Below the pieces are notes generated by a model, which ran no database searches, had not been told where the DNA came from, and worked only from the letters and a program-made list of their open reading frames with translations. From Amycolatopsis sp. MtRt-6 (GTDB taxonomy: Bacteria > Actinomycetota > Actinomycetes > Mycobacteriales > Pseudonocardiaceae), in contig NZ_JADWPD010000039.1 in the NCBI RefSeq assembly GCF_017308975.1, positions 1 to 64,000 on the forward strand: a DNA stretch of 64,000 nt, given 5' to 3'. Numbering within the stretch: the first letter of the stretch is position 1; each line of letters starts with the position of its first letter. This document shows, piece after piece, positions 36,021 through 46,623 of the stretch. A program made the translations under genes and the position numbers.

Positions 36021-37759
36021 CTCTCGATCGGGAAGCCCCGGCGGTCCGGGCGGGGGAAGTGTCGTTCGTGGTCGCTGGCTCGCGGTGCGCGGCGGACCTC
36101 TACTGGCCACCGGACGCCGGGCGACCCGTGCCATGCGTGGTCATGGGGCACGGTGGAAGCGGGACCAAACGGCTCGGCCTGCCGGGCTATGCGCGGCGGT
36201 TCGCCGCCCGGGGCATGGCGGTCCTGGTCTTCGACTACCGGCACTTCGGCGCCAGCGAGGGCAGCCCGCGCCAGCTGATCGACGTTCGCCAGCAACGGGA
36301 AGACTACCGCGGTGCCGTCGCCTACGCCCGGACGTTGCCGGGGATCGATCCGGCTCGGATCGCGCTGTGGGGCACGTCGTTGAGCGGAGGGCACGTGCTC
36401 GCCGTAGCGGCCGAAGATCCGGCCATCGCGGCGGTGGTGGCACAGGTTCCCGTGCTCGACCGCCGGCGCCGCGGCCGCACCCTTGCCCAGCGGCTCGACC
36501 GCGATGTCCTGACTCGCCTGCTGCAGTTCACCGCGGCGGCCGTGCGGGACCTGGTGTGCTGGTGGCGAGGCGAACCGCCGTACCTCGTCCCGGTCGTCGA
36601 CGAGCCTGGGCGGCTCGCGGCGTTCGTCGAGCCGGAAGCCCGGGCGGTGTTCACCGCGCTCGGTGGTGAGGCCACCGGCTGGCGCAATGCCGTCGCGCCG
36701 CGGTTTGTCTTCGCTCTTCCCCGCTACGCCGACGGCACCGCCGAGCGGCTGGCGATGCCGGTGCTGATGTGCCTGGCCGACCACGATCTGGAGGCCTCGA
36801 GCCGGTTCGCCGCGAAAGTCGCCGCGAAAGCACCGGTCGCGGAAGTCCGGCACTACCCGGCCGGGCACTTCGACGTCTACGTGCCGCCCTGGTTCGACCG
36901 CATCAGCACCGATCAGGCCGAATTTCTCCATGGCCGGCTGTGCACCGAGGCCGGCGCGTCCGTGCCGCCGCCGGAAGTGTCTCGGATGCTTTGCCTACGC
37001 ACCGGGTCGGGGCGGCCGCTGGTCTTCCTGCCCGGCCTCGGCTCCCACGACCATCCGCCCCGGGCGTTGGACCGGTGGTTCCAGACCCGGCAGGTCAAGC
37101 CGCTGGCCCGCGGCCGCGAAGTCTGGTGGGTCGCCCGCCGCACCGATGGCCTTGCCAAGACCACGATCGCCGAGCTCGCCCGCGAACACGCCGCGGCCCT
37201 GCGGTGGTGGTTCGGCCGCCCGGTTGACGTCGTCGGGGTCTCCACCGGCGGCAGCATCGCCTTACAGCTGGCGGCAGACCACCCCGATGTGGTGCGGCGG
37301 CTGGTCGTCGTCTCGGCCGCCTACCGCCTCGGCGACTTCGGCCGCACCACTCAGCGCCGGGCCGCGAAATGGCTCCGCCTGCACCGGCCACGCCGCGCCG
37401 GCGCGGCGATGATGTCGATCCTCGGCGCCGCTCCCGGCACCCGGCACGTCATGCGGGCACTGGGCTGGCTGCTCGGCCCGCTGATCGCTCCCGCCGATCA
37501 TGGGCTGCTGGCCACGATCGATGCCGAAGACGACTTCGACCTCCGGCTCCGGCTGCCGGAGATCACCGTGCCCACCCTCATCGTCGGCGGCGACCAGGAT
37601 GCCTGCTACGGCAAGGAACTCTTCCAGCAGACGGCCGCGGAGATCCCTGGTGCCCGGCTGATCCTTTACCCCGGCCACGGCCACCTCGGAATCCAACCTG
37701 GACAGCTGACCGACGACATTCGCAGCTTCCTCGACGGCGAAGGCCCTTCGCCCAGGTGA
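36017..37759 (+). CDS. Tandem alpha/beta hydrolase fusion
   Basis: A 580-residue protein with two alpha/beta hydrolase domains. The first (about 1-310) has MGHGGSGTKR as oxyanion loop, nucleophile elbow GTSLSGGH, CLADHDLEASS (acid) and HYPAGHFDVY (His). The second (about 325-575) has FLPGLGSHDH, GVSTGGS, GGDQDACYG and YPGHGHLG. Both triads look complete. Substrates are unknown; ester or polyhydroxyalkanoate turnover is possible. It overlaps the P1B-5 ATPase stop by 4 nt, so both should be induced together. The two domains differ in sequence, so this is not a recent duplication. Confidence 0.75.
   Translation: MTLDREAPAVRAGEVSFVVAGSRCAADLYWPPDAGRPVPCVVMGHGGSGTKRLGLPGYARRFAARGMAVLVFDYRHFGASEGSPRQLIDVRQQREDYRGAVAYARTLPGIDPARIALWGTSLSGGHVLAVAAEDPAIAAVVAQVPVLDRRRRGRTLAQRLDRDVLTRLLQFTAAAVRDLVCWWRGEPPYLVPVVDEPGRLAAFVEPEARAVFTALGGEATGWRNAVAPRFVFALPRYADGTAERLAMPVLMCLADHDLEASSRFAAKVAAKAPVAEVRHYPAGHFDVYVPPWFDRISTDQAEFLHGRLCTEAGASVPPPEVSRMLCLRTGSGRPLVFLPGLGSHDHPPRALDRWFQTRQVKPLARGREVWWVARRTDGLAKTTIAELAREHAAALRWWFGRPVDVVGVSTGGSIALQLAADHPDVVRRLVVVSAAYRLGDFGRTTQRRAAKWLRLHRPRRAGAAMMSILGAAPGTRHVMRALGWLLGPLIAPADHGLLATIDAEDDFDLRLRLPEITVPTLIVGGDQDACYGKELFQQTAAEIPGARLILYPGHGHLGIQPGQLTDDIRSFLDGEGPSPR
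37736..37752. promoter_or_regulatory. Perfect palindrome at the end of the hydrolase gene
   Basis: GGCGAAGG-C-CCTTCGCC lies over the last codons of the hydrolase gene and about 70 bp upstream of the next membrane-protein gene. It could be an operator for that gene or part of a terminator. It does not match the DosR-like core well. Confidence 0.3.
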
Positions 37760-38224
37760 CAGACTCCTCTAGGCCGCTGTGCCTGCGGATTCGAAACTGG
37801 ACCCGTACCGGAGGAGGTCTCATGTCCGCAACTGTGCAGCGACCGCGGCGTCACACCACGCGTCGGGTCGGCTACCTGGTGGCCGCTGTGGTCGATGTCG
37901 TGCTGCTCGTGCTGATCAACGTGGAGCCGGGCTGGCAGGCCGCGCCGGTGCTGACCGACGCGGCCGCTGGTGTGGTGGTGGTCGTGGACATTTCGCTGGC
38001 CATCGCCCTGGCCGTCAACTTGCTCTGCGTCTTCTTTGCACGGCCGTGGTTGGCCAGATCCGGTGAAGTGGTGAGCACGGCCGCCGGCCTGGCCGCGGTG
38101 AGCACGGTGCTGGCTGTGTTCCCCTTCCGCTTCGGCGATCCGGCTGTCGACTGGGCGGCCGTCATGCGCGGCGGATTGACTTCGGTTGTGGCGGTGGTGT
38201 CCATCGCGCTGGTGGTCCAGCTCG

Positions 38225-41019
<2,795 letters not shown>

Positions 41020-41023
<4 letters not shown>

Positions 41024-41907
41024 GGCCGGGGCGGCGGAACGACGGCCACCGGGCAGGCGGCGTGGTAGATGAGGGCATGGCTCGTGGAACCCAGGAGCAG
41101 GCCGCGGAAGCCACCCCGGCCGCGGGAGCCGACCACGACCAGCTGGGCGTTCTCGGCCTGTTCGAGCAGGGTGTGCGCGGGCCGGTGCCGGGCGACGACG
41201 ACCTCCACCGGCACGTCCGGGTGCTCGGCCCGGGCCGGGACGAGCCACTCGCCGACCAGCGCACGGTGCTCGCGCTCGATCGCGTTCCAGGCCTCGTCCA
41301 CGCCGATCTCGCCCAGTGGCATGTCCAGCCAGGTGTGCACCGCGACCAGCGGCACCCCGCGCGAGGCGGCGGCGCGGAAGGCGAACGGGATCGCCGCCGC
41401 GCTGGTGGGTGACCCGTCCACGCCGACGACCACCGGCCCGTCTTCTCGCGGTTCGGTCCGGGCGTCGGCGCCGCGGACCACCACGATCGGGCAGTGGCCG
41501 TAGGTGGCCACCGCCACCGCGATCGACCCCACCACCAAGCCGGTGAACCCGCCCAGGCCCCGTGACCCCAGTACGACGAGCTCCGCCGACGCCGAGCGGG
41601 CGATCAGCTGCTCGGCCGCCCAGCCGCGGACCAGGTCCGTGCTCATCCGCACGTCCGGTGCGGCCTTCTGCGCCACCGATTCCGCCGCATCGAGCCATTC
41701 GCGGCCGTACTCGAGCTGCGCGCGGTGGTAGGCGGGCACCAGGCCTTCCGCGTACGGCACGGCCACCGGCACCAGCGCGCACGCGTGGACGATCACCAGT
41801 GGCAGGTCCCGCCGGACCGCCTCCTGGGCGGCCCAGCTCACCGCGTGGGTCGCGGCGGTCGAACCGTCCACCCCCACCACGATCGGCCGAACGCCTGCTT
41901 CCACCAT
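41020..41907 (-). CDS. Tandem-domain universal stress protein
   Basis: A 295-residue protein with two Usp domains. The first has PIVVGVDGSTAATHA and GSRGLGGFTGLVVGS; the second has PVVVGVDGSPTSAAA and GSRGRGGFRGLLLGS. Both ATP-binding motifs G-2x-G-9x-G(S/T) are complete, so it should bind ATP. Tandem Usps of this kind (Rv1996, Rv2028c) are DosR-regulon members that slow growth under hypoxia. A purine-rich AGGGAG lies before the ATG. It is coupled to the CtpF-like gene and lies 107 bp downstream of the nitroreductase gene. Confidence 0.9.
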
Positions 41908-42014
41908 TTGTCACTCCCTCTGAGATGTCCTGATCAAACGACTACCCGCCCCTGCGGGAAGCCACACGGCAGTCACACCCCGCTCGAGCGAGCGGGGCTG
42001 CGCGACCGCGGTAC

Positions 42015-43013
42015 CTACGCGCTGAGCTGGTCCGGTTCCAGCAGGACGTCGGCCAGTGATCGTCGCGGGGTCCACGCCACCGGCTTGCCATGGCCCAGGC
42101 GCAGGACGATCTGCGGCCACAGCCCGCCGCCGAGCAGGTCGCGCAGCTCGGCACGGACGGAGGCGACTTCGACCGGCTGGGAGATGAACGACGCGTCGAG
42201 CCCGGCGGCGGTCGCGGTCAGCAGCACGCGCTGCATGGCTTGACCGGCCCGGATCCGGTCGAGCCGGGTGTCGTCGAAGGAGCCGATGACCACGACCAGC
42301 GGGTCGGATTCGTCGATCCGGCCGCGCCGGGGCGAGGGCTCGGTCCCGAAGTCCCGCAGGATCCAGCCGCCGTCGTCGGCGGGCATCGCGCCGGCGGCGT
42401 AGTCGGGGACGCCGTCGCGGCTGCGGCGGTCGCGGCCGGTCCAGTACCGCCACTCGGCGAGGAACGCGGGGTTGGCGACCTGGGCGTGGTGGCTCTTGTT
42501 GACCAGTTCCCGCAAGCGGTCCAGCTGGACGGCGTCCAGCCGCGGCAGCCAGGCCTGCTCGATCTCGGCGGCGTGCCGCAGCTTGGTGACCACGGTGGCC
42601 GGGATGGCGGCCTGCTCGAACGGCGTGCGGTTGGTGTGCCGGCGCGGGATCGCGTCGGCCAGCTCGACCAGCCGCGGGTCGGGTTTGCGGGCGGCGAAGG
42701 GCCGGACCACGGCCAGCAGCGTCGGCTCGTCACGCCGGGGGAGCAGCGTCGTGGCCGGGTGGGCGCCCAGCGCGTGGATCGCGGTGCGCAGGTTGAACAG
42801 CGCGGCCCCGCAGGACAGCAGCAGCTCACGCCGGTCGGCGTCGACGACCGGAAGCGCCCGCTCGGTGTCCGCGTGCAGCTCGAGCCCCACGGGGGTGCAG
42901 CGGAACCGCCAGGGCTGCGTGTTGTGCGTCGACGGGGCCAGCACCGCGGCACCGATCACGGATTTCACCTGGTCGGAGTCCAGCAGGCCGACCGGCGTGA
43001 TGGCTGAAGTCAT
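42015..43013 (-). CDS. acg: Acg-like FMN-binding nitroreductase-family protein
   Basis: A 332-residue protein with the nitroreductase fold in its divergent Acg form: AVLAPSTHNTQPWRFR, LLLSCGAALFNLRTAI, RHTNRTPFEQ and LLTATAAGLDASFISQPVEV. Acg (Rv2032) of mycobacteria is strongly induced by DosR and binds FMN while lacking usual nitroreductase activity. The ATG at 43013 has GGGGGAG 4 nt upstream; the earlier in-frame ATG overlaps the ribosome site. It is divergent from the hibernation factor gene across a region with two DosR-like boxes. Confidence 0.8.
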   Translation of the reverse strand: MTSAITPVGLLDSDQVKSVIGAAVLAPSTHNTQPWRFRCTPVGLELHADTERALPVVDADRRELLLSCGAALFNLRTAIHALGAHPATTLLPRRDEPTLLAVVRPFAARKPDPRLVELADAIPRRHTNRTPFEQAAIPATVVTKLRHAAEIEQAWLPRLDAVQLDRLRELVNKSHHAQVANPAFLAEWRYWTGRDRRSRDGVPDYAAGAMPADDGGWILRDFGTEPSPRRGRIDESDPLVVVIGSFDDTRLDRIRAGQAMQRVLLTATAAGLDASFISQPVEVASVRAELRDLLGGGLWPQIVLRLGHGKPVAWTPRRSLADVLLEPDQLSA

Positions 43014-43135
43014 GTCTCCCCCCATGCCGCGGGCGCGGCACGCTGTGGATCGGAAGGCTCGGCCCGAGGATCTCCCGGGCGGACCGGGCTCCGAAAGAGC
43101 ACAAGGTCACCAGCAGCGAGCCTCTGGGGTCGGTG

Positions 43136-43171
43136 GAGCCTTTGGTCCTTCGGGCAAGGGACCTGTGGTTC
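43136..43171. promoter_or_regulatory. Pair of DosR-like boxes between acg and the hibernation factor gene
   Basis: GAGCCTTTGGTCCT (43136-43149) and GGGACCTGTGGTTC (43158-43171) match the GGGACYWWWGGYCC pattern at about 11 and 12 of 14 positions, with 22 bp between their starts. They lie about 36-71 bp before the plus-strand start and 120-160 bp before acg, so both divergent genes could be served. Confidence 0.65.
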
Positions 43172-43206
43172 TGGGTGGACTCGCACAGGGCGAAGATGAT
43201 CAGGGC

Positions 43207-43599
43207 ATGCAGATCCACATCAGCACCGACAAGAACGTGCACGGCAGTGACGCCCTGATGCGACGCGTCGAGCAGGAGCTCGAGTCCGCATTCTCCCGCT
43301 CCTCCGAGCGAATCACCCGTCTGGAAGCCCACCTCGGTGACGAAATCGCCGCTCGCGCTGCCGGGCTGGATCGGCGGTGCGTGCTCGAAGCGCGCCTGGC
43401 CGGGCACGGGGTTGTTTCGGTGACCCATCACGCCGGTTCGGTGACCGACGCCTGCCACGGCGCCATCCGCAAGCTCGAAAGCGTGCTGGAGAGCAAGTTC
43501 GGCCGGCTATACCAGCACAAGGGCGGGGAGTCCATCCGGCACCTGGACGTACCGGCCGACCCGGCCCAGACCGTTACACCGGCGGTCGGCGCACACTGA
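43207..43599 (+). CDS. S30AE-type ribosome hibernation factor, short form
   Basis: A 130-residue HPF/RaiA-like protein (IHISTDKNVHGSDALMRRVE; RITRLEAHLGDE; HGVVSVTHHAGSVTDACHGA; IRKLESVLESKFGRL). Such proteins bind the 30S decoding site and keep ribosomes inactive during starvation or hypoxia. It lacks the C-terminal dimerisation domain of long HPF. The ATG follows a modest CAGGGC site. DosR-like boxes lie immediately upstream. It is the first of three S30AE-like genes in this block. Confidence 0.75.
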   Translation: MQIHISTDKNVHGSDALMRRVEQELESAFSRSSERITRLEAHLGDEIAARAAGLDRRCVLEARLAGHGVVSVTHHAGSVTDACHGAIRKLESVLESKFGRLYQHKGGESIRHLDVPADPAQTVTPAVGAH

Positions 43600-43640
43600 C
43601 GCCACCCACCGGAAACGCGGGCGAAGCGGCGTTTCCGGCG

Positions 43641-43698
43641 AGGACCAACAGCTCCTCCGAATGAGGACCTACGGCACCCGGCGGTGGACCGTTGTGCA
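43641..43698 (+). promoter_or_regulatory. Three phased DosR-like boxes upstream of ppdK
   Basis: AGGACCAACAGCTC (43641), AGGACCTACGGCAC (43664) and TGGACCGTTGTGCA (43685) each begin with GGACC one base in, spaced 23 and 21 bp apart. Individually they are weak (about 8-10 of 14), and the regular spacing is what supports them. They precede ppdK by about 110-170 bp. Confidence 0.45.
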
Positions 43699-43809
43699 GT
43701 GTCCGGCACGGTTCCGAACCGGTGGGATGGAGCAGGCCGAGGACCGAACTCACGGCCCGACGGCCGCCGCAAGGCACAGGCTACTTCGGACACCGACGTG
43801 GAGATGACG

Positions 43810-46491
43810 ATGCACAAGTACGTGTACGACTTCGCCGAGGGCAACCGCGCCATGGCGGACCTGCTCGGGGGCAAGGGTGCCAACCTCGCCGAGATGACCG
43901 TGATGGGCCTGCCGGTGCCGCCGGGGTTCACGATCACCACCGAAGCGTGCCGGGCGTACCTGGTCGCCGGTGCACCACCCGAGGGGCTGGCCGAGGAGGT
44001 GGCGGAGCACCTGCACACGCTGGAGCGCGCGATGGGCCGCAAGCTCGGCCAGGTGGACGAGCCGCTGCTCGTTTCGGTCCGCTCCGGAGCGCGGTTCTCG
44101 ATGCCGGGGATGATGGACACCGTCCTCGACATCGGGCTGACCGACGAATCGGTGACCGGGCTCGCCGCGTGGTCGGGGGATGAGCGGCTGGCGTGGGACT
44201 CCTACCGGCGACTGGTGCAGATGTTCGGCACGACCGTGCTCGGCGTCGACGCCGCCCACTTCGCCGGCGCGTTGCGGGCCGCGAAGCAGGCCAAGGGCGT
44301 CACCGGTGACCTCGGCCTGGACGCGGCCGACCTGCGCGCGCTGACCGCCACGTTCAAGGACATCGTTCACGAACAGGCGGGCCGGGAGTTCCCGCAGGAC
44401 CCGCGCGAGCAGCTGAACCTCGCGATCAACTCGGTGTTCGAGTCGTGGAACACCGACCGCGCCCACGTGTACCGCCGCGCCGAGCACATCCCCGAAGACC
44501 TGGGCACCGCGGTAAACGTGTGTGCAATGGTGTTCGGCAACCTCGGCGAGAACTCCGGCACAGGTGTCGCGTTCACCCGTGACCCCGCCACCGGGGCGCC
44601 CGGCGTCTACGGCGACTACCTGGCCGACGCCCAGGGCGAGGACGTCGTGGCCGGCATCCGCAACACCCTGCCCCTGCACCGGCTCGCCGACCTGCAGCCC
44701 CGTGCCTACGAGCAGCTCCTGGGAATCATGCGGACGCTGGAGGAACACTACCGGGACCTGTGCGACATCGAGTTCACCATCGAACGCGGCCGGCTGTGGA
44801 TGCTGCAGACCCGGGTCGGCAAGCGCACCGCGGCCGCCGCGTTCCGCATCGCCGAGGCCCTGCGCGAAGAAGGTGTGATCGACGCCGACGAGGCGCTGCG
44901 GCGGGTCACCGGCGCGCAGCTGGCGCAACTGATGTTCCCCCGCTTCGCCGACACCGCCACCGCGCCCGTCGCCACCGGCGTGGCGGCGTCCCCGGGCGCG
45001 GCGGTCGGTGAAGCGGTGTTCGACTCGGCCACCGCGGTCCGCCGGGCGGAGGAAGGCGCCGCCGTCATCCTGGTCCGGCGGGAAACCAATCCCGACGACC
45101 TCGACGGACTGATCCACGCCCGGGGCGTGCTCACCAGCCGCGGCGGCAAGACGTCCCACGCCGCCGTCGTCGCCCGCGGGCTGGGGCGCACGTGCGTGTG
45201 CGGCGCCGAGTCCTTGGACGTCGATGTGGCGAACCGCCGGTTCACGACCGCGGACGGCACGGTGGTCGCCGAGGGCGACGTGATTTCCATCGACGGCACC
45301 GCGGGCGAGGTGTATCTCGGCGAGCTGGCCGTGGTGCCGTCCCCGGTCGTCGACTACTTCGAAGGCCGCCGCGAGCCCGGAACCGATGCGCTGTTGCGGG
45401 CGGTCGACCGGATCACCACGCACGCCGACACCCGGCGGCGGCTGGAGGTCCGGGCGAACGCCGACACGCCGCAGGACACGCAACGGGCCCGCCGTCTCGG
45501 CGCGACCGGGGTCGGACTGTGCCGCACGGAGCACATGTTCCTCGGCGACCGCCGGGTGCTGGTCGAACGGCTGATCCTGGCCGGGACCGACGCCGAGCGC
45601 GAGTCCGCGCTCGCGGCGCTGCTCCCGTTGCAACGAGCGGACTTCGTGCGGATTCTCGAGGAGATGGACGGGCTGCCGGTCACGATCCGGCTGCTGGACC
45701 CGCCGTTGCACGAGTTCCTGCCCGACCGCACGGCGCTGACCGCCGAAGTGGCGGTGGCCAAGGCACTCGGCCGGCGGGGTGCGCCGGAAGACCTGCTGCG
45801 CGCGGTCGACCGGCTGCACGAAGAGAACCCGATGCTCGGCACCCGCGGAGTCCGGCTCGGGCTGGTCGTGCCCGGTCTCTACGAGATGCAGGTGCGTGCC
45901 ATCGCCGAAGCCGCCGCGACCCGGGTGCGTGCGGGCGGTGCCCCGCGCGTGGAGATCATGATCCCGCTGGTCGGCGACGTGCGGGAGCTGGACATAATGG
46001 CCGGCCGCGCCCGGCGGATCCTCGACGAGATCACCGCCGAAACGGGATTCCCGTACGAGATCGGCACAATGATCGAGCTGCCCCGGGCCGCAGTGACCGC
46101 AGGGCGGATCGCCGGGTCGGCGGAGTTCTTCTCCTTCGGCACCAACGACCTGACCCAGACGGTGTGGGGCTTCTCGCGGGACGACGTCGAGGCGTCGTTC
46201 TTCCCCACCTACCTCGCCGAGGGCATCTTCGGCGTGTCCCCATTCGAGACGATCGACCGCGACGGCGTCGGCAAGCTCATCGCCGGCGCCGTGGAAGCGG
46301 GCCGGGCCACCCGCCCGGGCCTGGTCATGGGGGTGTGCGGCGAACACGGCGGCGACCCCGCGTCGATCGGGTTCTTCCACGAGGCGGGCCTCGACTACGT
46401 GTCCTGCTCGCCCTTCCGAGTGCCGGTCGCCCGCCTCGAAGCCGGACGCGCCGCCGTCGGCCAGGCCGACAGCGCCGTCGACAACCGATAG
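43810..46491 (+). CDS. ppdK: Pyruvate, phosphate dikinase
   Basis: An 893-residue enzyme that interconverts pyruvate, ATP and phosphate with PEP, AMP and pyrophosphate. The N-terminal ATP-grasp domain has LLGGKGANLAEM, VRSGARFSMPGMMDT and FTRDPATG. The phosphohistidine domain has LTSRGGKTSHAAVVARGLG, and the C-terminal PEP domain has GLCRTEHMF, MIELPRAA, SFGTNDLTQ and MGVCGEHGGD. All catalytic residues are present and the length is typical. The ATG at 43810 has GGAG 6 nt upstream; two in-frame starts lie just before it. In hypoxia it can supply PEP or pyrophosphate-based energy saving. No PPDK regulatory kinase gene is nearby. Confidence 0.9.
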   Translation: MHKYVYDFAEGNRAMADLLGGKGANLAEMTVMGLPVPPGFTITTEACRAYLVAGAPPEGLAEEVAEHLHTLERAMGRKLGQVDEPLLVSVRSGARFSMPGMMDTVLDIGLTDESVTGLAAWSGDERLAWDSYRRLVQMFGTTVLGVDAAHFAGALRAAKQAKGVTGDLGLDAADLRALTATFKDIVHEQAGREFPQDPREQLNLAINSVFESWNTDRAHVYRRAEHIPEDLGTAVNVCAMVFGNLGENSGTGVAFTRDPATGAPGVYGDYLADAQGEDVVAGIRNTLPLHRLADLQPRAYEQLLGIMRTLEEHYRDLCDIEFTIERGRLWMLQTRVGKRTAAAAFRIAEALREEGVIDADEALRRVTGAQLAQLMFPRFADTATAPVATGVAASPGAAVGEAVFDSATAVRRAEEGAAVILVRRETNPDDLDGLIHARGVLTSRGGKTSHAAVVARGLGRTCVCGAESLDVDVANRRFTTADGTVVAEGDVISIDGTAGEVYLGELAVVPSPVVDYFEGRREPGTDALLRAVDRITTHADTRRRLEVRANADTPQDTQRARRLGATGVGLCRTEHMFLGDRRVLVERLILAGTDAERESALAALLPLQRADFVRILEEMDGLPVTIRLLDPPLHEFLPDRTALTAEVAVAKALGRRGAPEDLLRAVDRLHEENPMLGTRGVRLGLVVPGLYEMQVRAIAEAAATRVRAGGAPRVEIMIPLVGDVRELDIMAGRARRILDEITAETGFPYEIGTMIELPRAAVTAGRIAGSAEFFSFGTNDLTQTVWGFSRDDVEASFFPTYLAEGIFGVSPFETIDRDGVGKLIAGAVEAGRATRPGLVMGVCGEHGGDPASIGFFHEAGLDYVSCSPFRVPVARLEAGRAAVGQADSAVDNR

Positions 46492-46524
46492 GAGACGAAG
46501 GCGCCGCGGCGTCCCGTTCCCCGA

Positions 46525-46559
46525 GGGACTTTGGGGTATCCACAGAGGACTTTGGTCCC
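46525..46559 (+). promoter_or_regulatory. Pair of strong DosR-like boxes upstream of ctaD
   Basis: GGGACTTTGGGGTA (46525) and AGGACTTTGGTCCC (46546), 21 bp apart. The second is the best match in the window, at 12 of 14 to GGGACTWWAGTCCC including the central ACTTTGGTCCC. They lie about 65-100 bp upstream of the oxidase gene. Confidence 0.7.
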
Positions 46560-46623
46560 TGTCGGGCGGGGCGGGTGCCGCGGTCGACTGTCGCGTGCGA
46601 CGAACGGACAGACAGGAGCGCCC

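Noticed and set aside
41908..42014. Search for DosR-like boxes before the universal stress gene
   Set aside because: No convincing GGGACYWWWGGYCC match was seen in the 107-bp gap; the gene may be transcribed from the acg promoter.
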